Of a DNA stretch of 64,000 bases, positions 13,239-25,000 are shown one piece after another. The position numbers and the translations under genes were made by a program. The first letter of the stretch is position 1; every line of letters starts with the position of its first letter. The notes under the pieces were generated by a model, which was not told the origin of the DNA, ran no database searches, and saw nothing but the letters and a program-made list of their open reading frames with translations. Source of the DNA: Mugil cephalus (lineage: Eukaryota; Chordata; Actinopteri; Mugiliformes; Mugilidae); contig NC_061774.1 in assembly GCF_022458985.1 (NCBI RefSeq), positions 9,600,616-9,664,615 on the forward strand, read 5' to 3'.

Positions 13239-13244
13239 TTTATT
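13239..13244 (-). terminator. rd3: Candidate rd3 polyadenylation signal
   Basis: TTTATT on the plus strand reads AATAAA on the minus strand, 936 bases beyond the rd3 stop codon. No transcript evidence; other AT-rich signals are possible. Confidence 0.25.
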
Positions 13245-14179
13245 TCCTTAAATACATGTTATTTCCACAATAAATAATAATGATAAAAAATAATAGGCAT
13301 GATTCTACTTTGTTCCTGCTTCGAAGGATTTTATTGCTGTGATAGCACCACTGACGGCTGCTGATATGGAGCCAAACTGAGGCTGATTGAGCCGAACTTG
13401 GCTTTCTACAACTGTCCAGACCGTTGCATAACACGATTATAAAGAGAACCTTAATAAGAGATGGTGCGATTTATCAAGAACCCAGACAACATTATTTTAG
13501 GAACGAAGCTTTTTACACAACAAAACAACTATTTTTATCTGAACTAGCGTCGTGACTATGAGGAGGACACGTCCACAGGTGCCTCCATCACTTTGCTACT
13601 GACTGAAATAAGTATTAGATGGACTTCCACGAAAATATGCACTGAAATAAAAATGATAAATTGTATTAACTGTTGATGTGCAAATCTGTCATTAAGCATT
13701 TAAGAGGACATTTGTCCAATACTTCACATTTTGTGAGCCTATTATTTACATTTGAGATGGTGACGGTGTTGAAAAGAATTAAGTCTACTAAACATCGGTG
13801 TGTTAAGCTTGTGGTTGCTAGCGTGGCGCTAACGTTGTCGATGAGGAGCCACTCGACACAACAAAATGCTTCAGGTGCCTTAAAACCAGGACAGCGCTTT
13901 CACAAAAGACTTTCACGTTCATCAGCAAAAACAAACCAGTCCTCTCTTTTTCCATCCAAATAATCATTAAAGAAAACGTTCAAACCTATGTCCACCGTTT
14001 CCCCAGTTGCCACCATCCCTCTTTCCTTTCCTCCTACATATCTATTTATATCTGCTGTCTATAATTTAGCCTCACTTCCCTACCTCGACCTCTGTGACTT
14101 TACTTTCCCCTGTTGCCAAACTCCTCTACGGGTCCTCTTCCCTTGTTTCAGTTCCTCTCCTCAGATCCCCTCCTTCCTC

Positions 14180-15553
14180 TCACCCCTGAGCGCTCTGCTC
14201 CATCGGGGTGATTTCTGGCATGCTCCTGCTCCTTCCCTTCCTCGCCCTGGCCTTGATGGCCTCCTCCTCCCCTTCTCCGTCCTCCTCCTCGTCCGACCAA
14301 TCCACCTGCTGCTGCAGGTTCCCCCTGGAGCCTCTCATGCCGCTTCCCCTGAAGAGTTGCCCCGAGCGCAGCTTCGTGCGGAAGGTGATGAAGGAGAGGC
14401 TCTTGCTGCGCTGCTGCTTCTCCACCACCATGTCGTGCATCTGAATGTCTTCGTTCCCGTTCACCTCTTCCACGCAGTCGCGCAGCACCGACCGAAATAG
14501 CCGGGGGACCTCGTGGACCTCCGGCACCATCTGCGACACCAGCTTCCTGAACCTGCAGTCGGAGGAATCAGTGTGACCAGGGTGGACTCGGGTCAAGAGT
14601 TTTTACAGTGGAGTAAAAGACAAAGTAACAAAGAAGGAAAAGGCAGACAGATGTAAACATAAGGCTGAGATGCCACTATCAGTCTGTCTGAGGGGGGTCC
14701 AGAATCCATTGCTCCACCCCTGCTAATGTAAAAACCCTGATTACGCAGGATGCTGGGAGGTGAATAACCTTCATGGCATAGGATTTAATAACATTTCTGC
14801 AGAAGTGACATTTCTAATCCCAGAAATAATTAAAATACAGATAGTCACAGATTTTGTTCAGTCACTTGTTGATGAAAACTTTTCAATAAACTGTCAAAAC
14901 TGAAGCAGAACAGTTCAACTCATTGATTCACTAGCAGATCCGTTTAGCTTTAGGCCTCTGTAATGCAAAATTAAACTTGTGGTCATCTATTGTACGGGTT
15001 TGATTGAAGCTCAAGCTCTCGCTTCTTTTGGTTCCTCTCTCATTTCTGTGCTCTTCCACCATTTTAGGTTCTTCACACAACTGGCTTTATGTTTGTCTCT
15101 TTAACTGTCTGCGTCTTGTCTCTGGCTCTAGTTCTCAGTCTCTCTTTGAGTCTGAATCATTCTCTCTGTTTCAGTTACATTTCAGCCCTTTTCCTCCAAG
15201 TCCTACCAGTTTCCATCTACATGATATCTCCAGATTGTTTCTTACCTGACGATGACTGGGCCACACTGTGCAGGGGGGATCTTGGCGCAGAGGTCCTGCA
15301 GCTCCAGGAGGTCGTTGGGAGTGAGCTCATAGGGCTGCGGCGCCGGTGGGTTGGCCAGCCAGCTGTAGTCGGCCGCGGAGGTAGAGCTGCGGCGGCGGCG
15401 CCGACCCTCCGTGGCCCTCTCCAAGCGGACGCGCTCGGTGCGCTTCACCATGGCCCCCAACTCCAGCATGAGGGTGTTGGTCACCAGCTCCTCTGTGGTG
15501 CGATGGCCCGGCACCTTGGGCTCAAGGGTGAAAACGGCAGACCAAGGAAACAT
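14180..15553 (-). CDS. rd3: RD3 (retinal degeneration 3) homologue, 2 coding exons
   Basis: Coding exons are 15553-15246 and 14552-14180 (minus strand), joined in phase 2, giving 226 residues against about 195 in human RD3. RD3 inhibits and traffics photoreceptor guanylate cyclases from the ER to outer segments. Matching signatures are VDYSWLA-like DYSWLANP, the DLCAKI..CGPVIVRFR block at the exon junction (same intron position as RD3), PEVHEVPRLFRSVL, and the C-terminal RSRSMPEI (RD3: RSWSMPEF). The SMPE tail and CGP block favour RD3 over RD3L. Specific to this copy are an arginine-rich run (TEGRRRRRSS) and an acidic insert (DWSDEEEDGEGEEE). The acceptor CCCCAG directly abuts the ATG, implying a noncoding first exon. 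It could be the RD3 orthologue or a third ancient paralogue. Confidence 0.9.
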
Positions 15554-15825
15554 CTGGGGAAGAAGGACAGATTCTGAGCTAAACAGCAGATATAACATGG
15601 ATGATACGTAACTTTAAGCACATTAAATATTTAGGGTCAATGAGAAATCACCTCAGCTGTCAATCAGTGCTGAATACTTTAAAATCCTCAGACAGTCACT
15701 TTGAAATATATAACATGTAATTGTGTACCTATATAGACTCTGGAGACACAACTATACTGACAAGTATAATAGTGTATGTGTGAATGCAAACTGTATCCTT
15801 TTGGTTGTTATCAGAGGTTTTTAGT

Positions 15826-16030
15826 CTTACCTTCTCACTTTATCAAGCTGCAGATTATTCCCGTCTGAGAGAAATCCTCCTGTTGTTCAGTGAAGCCTCT
15901 GTCAGCAGCCGACTGTGCAGCAGGCCTCCATCTGAGTGGACGAATCTCCTGTGGCTCCACACAGCGCTCCCCGCGCCTGCCTCGCTACCTTTGGCGGCCT
16001 CTCGCAGCCCGTGCACTTGTGCGAGGAGCG
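15826..16030 (-). promoter_or_regulatory. rd3: Possible rd3 noncoding first exon/promoter
   Basis: The minus strand has a good donor, GAGAAG|GTAAGA (plus-strand CTTAC at about 15826-15830), about 270 bases upstream of the start codon. GC-richer sequence lies further upstream. Together with the acceptor at the ATG this suggests a 5' UTR exon ending near 15831. The minus strand also contains AATAATC in this exon, similar to photoreceptor homeobox (CRX/OTX) sites, but one short match is weak evidence. Confidence 0.3.
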
Positions 16031-17180
16031 TGTGAGTTTGGGATTGAGAATAAATATAATCCTGTATTAATAAAGAATGACTGACAAGATGAGCTTAACC
16101 CATGACATGAGTGTCAGTCCAGGACAGCACTGTGTTTAAAATTACATAAGCGTTTCAGACTGTTGGTTAATTAAGCTATTTAATTTTAATTTTAACAGTT
16201 TCTCTTTTGCAAATGGACTTTAGCTCCTCTTTTCTTTTTCTTTTTTTTTTTAGTTTTCAGCTCATGCGCTGCAGTGGAGTTTGTCAAATGTTCTTCCAAC
16301 CACTTTGTGTGACAGATTTATTGCCAGCAGTCATGAGATTTTAACTAGCATAATTTGTGGCTTAAAACTGTTAGGCAGACCATTAAACCCAAAACAGTCT
16401 GAAAAATGGTCTCCCACTACACAATCTCTCCCTCTTACACCTATACACTTGAAGAACATGACAAGGTATGTAATTTAACTGCAGACTCGTTGCTTGGTTT
16501 CCACACCACTCAGCACTGAGCTACCAAATCCCAGATTACGTTCAAATCCTGAGCTTACTTGGAAGAATGAGTGGTTGCAACGCCCATTATAATCTAATTA
16601 CTGTTATCTACCTCGACGCTGTTGTTGTTGTAACTGGAGGGGAACTTGACATGGATAAATTCTGGTAAATTCAATTTAAAAATACTGTTAAAACACAAAA
16701 TGGCTTATGAGGTCACACCTATTGCTGCCCCAATATGTATCAAAAAGCATTAAACCGTAACATCAGTCAAACACACATTCATATGGTGGAAGATGTGTCA
16801 AACACAACACAGAGAAAACATCTATCAGGCCGTTACGATGGGTGGGAAGTTCAAGGTTGATCCATTTATCCATCCATTATATTTAGAACAATTAAAAAGT
16901 GTATCCATCAAATTAGTAAAATTTTGTTGTTTGGCTACTATTAAAATGTAATGTGGAAAACAATTAATTGAAGCTCTTTAATTTTGTAGCATGCTTTGTA
17001 TCTTTCTTAAGATTTTCTTCTACTTTAGAGGCAAATGTTTTAATTAATACTTCAACTATACTTATATGAGCGTGACCTAGACGTAGTCCAATTAATAACA
17101 TCCTGTAATAGCATACTTATATTTTTAAATATAAATATAAAATATTTTTATATAATATTTATATAAATATAATATTATTA

Positions 17181-17528
17181 GCGCTGATGCCTCGCGGCGA
17201 GATGGTCCGGGTTTGAGTCCAGCTCGGGTCTTTCTGGTGGAGTTTGCATGTTCTCCCTGTGTCTGCATGAGTTTTCTCCAGGTACTCCAGCTTCCTCCCA
17301 CCTCCACAGACATGCTCATTAGGCTGATTGGTGACTCCAAATTGATCCTAGGTGTGAGTGTGAGTGTGAGTGTGAATGGTTGTTTGTCTATGTGTTTGCC
17401 CTGTGATAGGCTTAAGACCTGTCCAGGGTGTACCCCCCCTCTTGCCTGTTGACAGCTGGGATAAGCTCCAGCAACCCCCCCGACCCTAGTGAGGATTAAG
17501 TGGTACAGAAGATGAGATGAGATGAGAT
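17181..17528 (+). repeat. SINE-like teleost interspersed repeat
   Basis: This block is a copy of a very common fish repeat. Recognisable segments in order are GGGTTTGAGTCCAGCTCGGG (similar to a tRNA B-box), GTTTGCATGTTCTCCCTGTG, a short GTGAGT tandem, CCTGTCCAGGGTGTACCCC, GACAGCTGGGATAAGCTCCA, and a (GATGA)n tail. The B-box-like motif and tail suggest a SINE. It is inserted in AT-rich DNA; no target duplication could be assigned. Confidence 0.7.
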
Positions 17529-17929
17529 TTATTTATTAATATTTATTTACCTATTTTAAAGAAAGTAAGAATATTAACATATTGCATATTGACTTAACCT
17601 GTGTACAATATTTCTACACTGTGCTATTAGTACTTTTAAAATAAAATACTTTAGGATCTAATGACGTTTTTAAGAATTTCATCTTTTAATAAAAAAAATA
17701 AAAATATAACCTGTGTTCATGTTACAAAGGACTGACTAATCTTACATAAATTGATGGAAGTATTAAACATGTCCGGACTTTGCTGTAAACTATCTGTCAA
17801 AGGTTTCTTTTCAGGAATTGTTGCTGTATTTCTTTGAGAAATGTAAGTAAGTGTATAATCTTTCCCTTCTGTAAAACTGTTAGACTTGACTTGTTTCTCC
17901 ATGCAACACATACAAAAAAAAATCACATG

Positions 17930-18060
17930 GGAAAATGTGACAAGAAAATCATATACATTACAAAGAGCAGAGGACCTGAAACACTACCCTGTGGGACTTC
18001 AATCCATGTTGCAAGTTCAGATAATTCTGTTCAGATCAATTTCTACAACTTGGCTTCCAG
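17930..18060 (-). mobile_element. Non-LTR retrotransposon reverse-transcriptase fragment
   Basis: On the minus strand, the bases around 17956-18006 translate to VPQGSVSGPLLFVMYM, matching the conserved VPQGSVLGPLLF block of LINE reverse transcriptases (L2/CR1/Rex-like). A frame-breaking stop follows, and the YxDD catalytic box expected downstream is not clear. It is a short dead fragment; the exact family cannot be named. Confidence 0.65.
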
Positions 18061-19099
18061 CTGGACTGTCTGCTTTCTGATTTCTGAATTAATATCTTTA
18101 CTAGTAGTTTACAGTAAATTAATCACACAAATCTCACGTCATTATATTGTTTTTGTTTGATGGTGTGTAACTTCGAAACCCATGTGTGTGGGTCCAACCA
18201 AGACAAACTTCAGAAAATTTTTCACTATCTCCTCACAGTATCGTTCAGTCTGATCACCCACATACAGTGTCAAATCTTTATGGAGGTGGTGATATTCAGT
18301 GAAATAATGGGAGGAGTGTTGTGCTCCTAATGAGAAAACCATAAATGTGAATTATTATTATGACATTATTATTATTACATAACATTATTTTCAGAATTTC
18401 TAATTTTCTCAAATAATAGTCTATTATAGGTTTTAGTAGAAAAATAAATAAATAGTTCCAGCTCTTTTGAAATGTTTTCATACTGAGAAGTAAAAGTTAT
18501 GCATTCAATGTTCTGCTTTGTTAGATTATAGAAATGTTATCAGTAAAATTCACTTTACTGTCACTTAAAGTCAAAAAACTGGTTCTACAAATGTAATAGA
18601 TGTGACTGCTCCGGTGTTTACTTTTTTGGTCAGCATTGTATAACTTTAGTAATTTTGGCCTCTGGCAGTGATTCATTTAAGCTGTTTACTACGGTTATCT
18701 ACAGTACTGAATTTAATAAATGTATTAAATGTGTAAAATGTTAGTAAACAAATGAAAAGTAATTAGCAACTATATCAAGTATTTGCAGCGATGAACAGGT
18801 ATTTTGCACATGTGTATGTACTGTTTATGTGTAGGTTAATATGTACTAAATAAACACATCCTATACCTCATAATTGTTTTTTTTTATGTTTAAACAAATA
18901 AACAATGGATGTGTATGGATTGTGTTCAGGGACTGTAGTTGATCAGAAGTGTCTTGTTTACTGACACGTTACATTGACAGTGAACGTCGCTAGAGGTCAT
19001 CAGAGGTTCACCTGAGCGCGGGGACAGGTCCCCGGCTACGTCACTAGCCCCTCCCCGGCCGCCTCGTGCCTCAGCTCGCCTCTGTTTCTGTTGGCCGTC

Positions 19100-19312
19100 A
19101 GCTGCACGAGACGCGCGGCATCTGGTCTGAGATGTGAAAGCTGTCAGCTACAGCTACAGCTAGCTCCGGTTCTACCTGAAAACACGTTTGAGTCCCTGGA
19201 TACGTAGGAGAAGTAGAGGGTTACTCATGGTTACCGGGGTAACTTTAAACTCAGCGGTGTGAGAAGAGGCTCCGAGGCGGCTGGTGTCCTTCGTAACTCT
19301 GTGAAGTGAATG
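19100..19312 (+). promoter_or_regulatory. cenpf: Putative cenpf promoter and noncoding exon 1
   Basis: A GC-rich, CpG-rich patch from about 19010 is followed by transcribed-looking sequence ending at a consensus donor, GAATG|GTGAGT (exon end 19312). The next acceptor that leads to the start codon is TGTCAG at 22047-22052. This implies a 5' UTR exon and a 2.7 kb first intron. The transcription start is not known. Confidence 0.5.
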
Positions 19313-19765
19313 GTGAGTAGCTCCACAGTGTTTAGCTTGTAGCATCACTGCTAAGTTAGACCTGAGTCTCTGGACCCAACGCGAACAACGCATACAAAGG
19401 TGTGTCCCGCCTGGTCACGATGCGCATCTTTTTGTCTGTTCGAGACTGAATTAAAACTGTCATCCAGTCTTTTCCTTTTCTTAAAAAAAAGTTGTGTCTT
19501 GATTTGTTTGAACCTCGTGATCAGCGCGGGCCAGGGTCCAGCTCCTGGACCTCTGCCTCCTCCGGCCACATCATAACAACCCAGCGCCTACTTGAGGAGC
19601 ACTTCAGGAAAATTTAGTTCGCTTCAACTTAAAGTGAATAGTTGTGTCTCCGGAGTCTCAAATCTCACAACATGTGCGAGACTAAAGGGGGGGGGCGCTT
19701 TTTCTTTGGTGCTTTCAATTATTATAATTCTCTATTTATGTAAGAAGCAGACAAGTGTTCCTAAA

Positions 19766-19768
19766 AAT

Positions 19769-19796
<28 letters not shown>
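19766..19796 (+). repeat. Poly-A tract (about 30 bp)
   Basis: A near-pure A run sits in the first cenpf intron. It may be the tail of an old retroposed copy or a simple homopolymer; nothing recognisable lies directly upstream. Confidence 0.8.
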
Positions 19797-19799
<3 letters not shown>

Positions 19800-19934
19800 C
19801 TTGTTTTGACACAATTTTATATTTGAATCCATTGGGATCTGCTTTCTTGACAACGTTATGAAGCTGCTTGTTTTTGTGTAGGTGTCATTTGAGTGTTAGA
19901 GAGTCTTATTTGAAAGAACTTCGGTCACTGTATG

Positions 19935-20750
19935 TGCACCAATCAGCCACAACATTAAGACCACCAGTGATGTACATTGATCATCTCACTACCATGTGAA
20001 GTTCTTTGGGGAAACATGGGTCCTGGCAGTGATGTGGTTGTTCCTTTTAAACGTACCAGCGCCTGAACATTGTTGCACACCAGGCACAACCCCAACGGTG
20101 ACGTCAAGGAGCTGTTCCATGCATCCTGTTTCCAAATGTTCCTGACATAAGTAATGCACATGAATCCAGCTGTCGATGTAAAAGAAAAAGTGATGCATCA
20201 GACCTCCATTTCTCTGTGGTCCAGTTCAGTGCTCGCATGTCCACTGAAGGCACCATTGGGCGTAGACTGGTCAGGATGGACACTCTGATCGGTTTGTGGC
20301 CTCATACAAAACAAACACTGATGCACTTTGTGTTCTGACCCTTTTCTATCAGAACCTGCATGAACTTTTTCAGCAGTTTGAGCAACAGTAGGTTTTTCCT
20401 TTTTAGATCAGACTACACAGTTCAACCTTCACTCCCCACATGCATCAGGTTCACCTCTTTTCCATCTTGGGATCGTTTCTGATAGGTACCAACTACTGTG
20501 GACCACAGACACCATGCAAGAACTGCAGTTTTGGAGAAGCTCTGACCCAGTTAGGCATCAGTGTTTTGCCTTTGTCTCAGTCACTCAAAGTTCTTCCACC
20601 TTTTCTGCTTTTGAAACATAAACTTTGAGGACAATATGTTTACTTGCTGCCCAATATATCCCCCCCCACTGACGGGTGCTATAAATAAAGACATAAATGT
20701 AATTCACTTGAGCTCTGACAGTCTGTCATAATGTTATGGCTGCTCGTGTG
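19935..20750. mobile_element. Non-autonomous DNA transposon remnant
   Basis: The block begins TGCACCAATCAGCCACAACA and ends with the near-complement (about 20721-20750: GTCATAATGTTATGGCTG...). These are diverged terminal inverted repeats with 15 of 18 core bases matching. The same termini (CAGCCACAACATTA) bound a family I know from many teleost genomes. Inside are other typical segments, such as CAGAACCTGCATGAACTTTTTCAGCAG around 20352 and CCCACTGACGGGTGC near 20664. It lies in cenpf intron 1 and has no coding capacity. Confidence 0.65.
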
Positions 20751-22068
20751 TGATTCATTTGCAGGTTTTCTAATTCGTCTCCATTAGAGGTAACATAGGG
20801 AGAGAATGGGACAATGACATTTTACAAAGATATATATAAAAAACGGACATTTAATCTGACTTTAGATCATAAATCCACTATTTGGCTCTGTGTTGGTAGA
20901 CTATGAAAACAAGTGACAAATGATAAATCCTAATCTTTTTATATCTCTGATAAAGTTAGGTATGCTGCTTTTTTATCAGTACATTAAAATGTTATCCTTA
21001 AACTAGATTAGCGCTGAAACATTTAGTTGATAACAGAAGATTAGTTCTCTAGCCACGGTTCTCCAGTGTAAACGTCTTGGTGAATTACCTGTGCTGCAGA
21101 CTTTTGTCACTCTGGGATTATTTTTACTATGTAAACGTAAAAATAGATTTGATGGATAAGTCAGTGTATTTACTGCTGTAAACGTGTTAACCGGTCATTT
21201 GTTCTGTCTTATCAAAGCGTGGATGAATGTGTCATCCTGATTCAAGGAAGCAAGTTGACAAATGACACAACATGTGCGCTTGTCTGAATTTGTTTACAGT
21301 CATGGTGGTTATAGCCTTCAGGCTGTAAAGCTTAAACTCTACAGGTTTGTCACGTCATCATTTTCAGGCTTTTCTTCATTCCTTACTTTTTATATGGCTT
21401 TAAAGTGTGTTTGTATGCAGTGTTTACCCATAAAAAATCCCAGTAAAGGCAGGGTTCATAGATTTGACTCTACATGAGGCAAAACGTGTGTTCTTGCTGA
21501 TATTTGAGAGAGAATCGGTTTATTTTGAGCCATGAGAGCTGGTGGAACATTGCAGTCGGGCTGTGTTGGAAAACACTGAGTCACAGCTGCTCAGCAGTGA
21601 CAACCACCGTCTCCCTGAGAGGATAAAAGCCTTAGCAACATAATATATTCAAGACATGACAGAGCCACAGGGACGGATGATGTTTAGATAGCATGTTTAG
21701 ATACATGCGTTATGGATTGGATCCTCTTTAACTACACACACAGACTTGGCACCGCTGAGACCTCACTCAAGAGGCCGTGTACTTCCTGCTTGGTTCAAAC
21801 TGTGAGAGTTTCAGTCTTACCGGTGATTCCCACGGCTCCAGGAAATGTTTGGTTTCTGGATGTGCAAAATAGAAGTAGGACAGGTTAGCTGTAGATTACA
21901 TCATGATTGCCAAAACAAATAATTGACATTTATTTCTCAGAAGCCCTCTTTTTTTATTTTGAATAGAAAGGGAGTGCTTGTGTACAAATCCAGAAGTAGA
22001 GATTAACTTGCATTAGAGTGCTTGTTGTGATCTCATTGCTGTGTCCTGTCAGGCCCAGGCAGGTAGAG

Positions 22069-25000
22069 ATGAGCTGGGCTGAGGAGGACTGGACGGTGGG
22101 ACTCTCTGGACGGGTCCTGCAGAAGGTGAAGGAGCTGCAGATCCATCAGGAGCGACTGTCCAGAGAGAACAAGCAGAAGCAGCTGCAGCTGGACAACATC
22201 CATACCAACCTTGAGAAACAAACTGTGAAGGTGTGAGCCGCCTAATGGATTTAGATCTGTCACTTACGTATGTTTGTTCCATATGACATGTAACTGTGAA
22301 GCATATTAATAGCAGTATCATACAGCTCATATTTGGTCACTGCCTATTAAAAGGTTACGTTTTACCACTAAATAAATATAGTGTGATCTAAAAGCCAAAC
22401 CTCAGTCTCATTTAGTACTAATACCTTTCACAACACTATTAATATTCCTAAACACGAACCTTTCCCTCTGCCTCCTCAGTATGAGGAGGTGCGTGGGGAG
22501 CTGCAATCTGTTCAGAGGGAGCTCCAGAGCGTTCGGGAGGAGGCCAAGGCGGCCGTGACTGGCAGGGACCGGCTGACCCAGGACCTTCAGACCAAGCAGG
22601 CCCAAGTCTGCTCTTTGGAGGGCCAGCTGGATGCTGCTCGTAGCCTCAGCAGCAAGCTGACCCAGGAAGTGAAGAGGTCAGTGCGAGAAGAAATCATCCG
22701 CGACCGTTGGCTTCGGTTGTTAACGGCTTTGCTTTCTGAGCTTCCTCTGTTTCCATGCTCACTCGTTTCTCCCTCATCCTCTCTTTGTGGCAGACTGGAG
22801 GCCGAGCTGGAGAAGCTTCAAAACAGCCGGGCAGCAGATACCACTCTGTTTTCTACACCGTGCTGGAATACAGCCTCGCCCTGGGAAAACAATGGTACGG
22901 TTTTATAAATGTATGACTCCTCTGTTTACTTTCTGCAGTGGTTTCTTCCCATTTTTTTTTTTTTATTTATTTTTTTTATTAGTGGACTATATAGTTTGGA
23001 AAATTGAATGGAAAACCCCATTTCCCAAAAGAGAAGAGCGGGAATAAATAAACTCCCTCAGCTCCTATACTTTCCCAGGCCTTGATCTCGGGGGACTGTT
23101 GTGTTTGTCTTTCCTCTCTTGTCGCAAAACCACTTGGTTGTCCACCAATGTTCAACTTTGGAGATTGGTTGTAGGTACGACGTTCAGTCCAGATGCTGTG
23201 TTTTTGTCCTGCAGGGAGCAGAAATGAAGAGAAGACAGGGCAGCGAGATGAAGGACAGAGCCGGGTGCTTCACATTCGGGTAAGTAGCAGCTCGTTTGTT
23301 ATTACTGAGGTATGTGTAGGCTAATCCAAGATGATGGGGATTTTATCTCAAAGCTGTTGTTCCCTGCTCGGGGGATATGGCTCAGTTTGTATCTTTATTT
23401 TTTTTTCTGTCTTCTTCTAACGGTCTTAACGGCTTAAAAACTCTGTAAGTAGTCTGGGTGGGCAAATCTGTTAATTAAAACAATGACCCTCCGCAGACGT
23501 TTTAAGAAGGCTTTCCAAACAGGATAATGAAGAGGCCGCCTCTTTAATCAGGTTGTTATTTATGCTGTTATTTAAAATACCACTCTATGTAGACGTCTCC
23601 AACCTTCTCAGACTTGTTCTTATGCAAATAGACAATATTGTTCACTTTATCCTTATTATACAGTTTAACTGAATTTTTATCATGGCTCCATTTCTAAGGG
23701 CAAAGTGCAGTCAGGTAAAAATTGTTCAAAATTTATTAATGGACATACAAACCTAACTTTAACTTAAGGTTTTTTTACTAACAAAATTGGACACGGCAGC
23801 TTTTAGACAGAAATGTGAGTGAATTGGGTTGTTTGTTGGAGACTTGGAAACTAGCAGAGGAATATGTTGTGTAGAGTGAAATAGGTGCTTAGGATCTTCT
23901 GTAAATAACAGCGAGTCATTTTTAGTCAAATGTTGTTTAATTTACGCTGCTCAAACCCTAGAGCGCTGTCATTTAGAAGCTCTGATGAGTGTTGTTTCTA
24001 GTTTTACGTCCTGTTCCTGCTCAGCTCAGCTTGTGTCTTTTTTCTTTTTTTTTTTATCTCTCCTCCCTTCGGCAGCGCCTCCAGTTCTCCGACGTGCCCT
24101 CGGCTTCGTCGCCACAACAGCAGAAGGTCACGCCCCACCGCCACCCTTCCAACCAATCGGATGTCTTCTCCACTCCCTCGGCTGCGTTTCCATGGGAACG
24201 GGATGACTCCAGGCCGGCAGCCAGGAGGCGGCAACCGCCCTCTCCCCTGACGGCCTGCACGGACGGCGCAAATCAAGCCCTACCAGAGCAAAGGGTTTGT
24301 GGGAAGGATGAGGAGCAAAGGGCGGACACAGAGAGTGAGTGGGGATTTTCACTGGTCACCGTGGTAACGGGAAAATACTGGGTGTCATTTCAGTTTGAAA
24401 ACATGCGAACATGCACCTGAGCCCAGTAGCCTTTACCCCAAAGAACAAGAGCCGGCATTTAACTGACACAATGAAACTTTCACAGCAGCGCAAATACATT
24501 TTCAGGTGGTTCTCACAACAGTCAACATTAACCAACTTAATGTCAATAGATAATGTCAATAGAAATCAGAGACCAGCAGACTCTGGTCACAATAGGTTGG
24601 TGCAGACTGTTGACCTTTAGCATGACTTTAGAAATAATAAGAGTGTATTTGTTAATATACATAAAGAAAGAAATATTTTTTAAAAATTCTAATCTTTAAA
24701 AATAGAGCACAAATATAAATTGCAAAAAGGAATATTTCAAATGGCAACTATTCTGAAAAACTAAGTAGTTATGTTAAAAACCAATGTGTGGACATCAGAC
24801 ACTAATCCCATTTTTTATGCAGAATCTTATTTAATGACCTGAAGCGTCTGTTGGTGCTTCTGGTTAGTGAAATGTTCCTGTGCTGATGCATCTGTGAGGC
24901 AGAGGTCCCCCCAAACTGATGGAGAGGTTAAGTAGGGACCCCCTACCTACTATATGTGTTATATATTAAACTCGGCCTAGTGCTGTTTATAAATATACAT

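Larger units (their letters stand above)
11835..14179. other. Convergent stx5/rd3 3' region
   Basis: This 2.3 kb separates the stx5 stop from the rd3 stop. It probably consists of the two 3' UTRs: plus-strand AATAAA at 12079 and 12914, and minus-strand AATAAA (TTTATT at 13239-13244) on the other side. It holds poly-T (about 12389-12414) and poly-A (about 13190-13204) runs. No further coding sequence is seen. Confidence 0.5.
16040..19090. other. Divergent rd3-cenpf spacer
   Basis: About 3 kb of mostly AT-rich DNA between the two divergent genes. It contains an interspersed repeat (17181-17528), a reverse-transcriptase fragment (about 17930-18060) and a very AT-rich stretch at 17115-17180. No host gene is seen. 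Confidence 0.5.
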
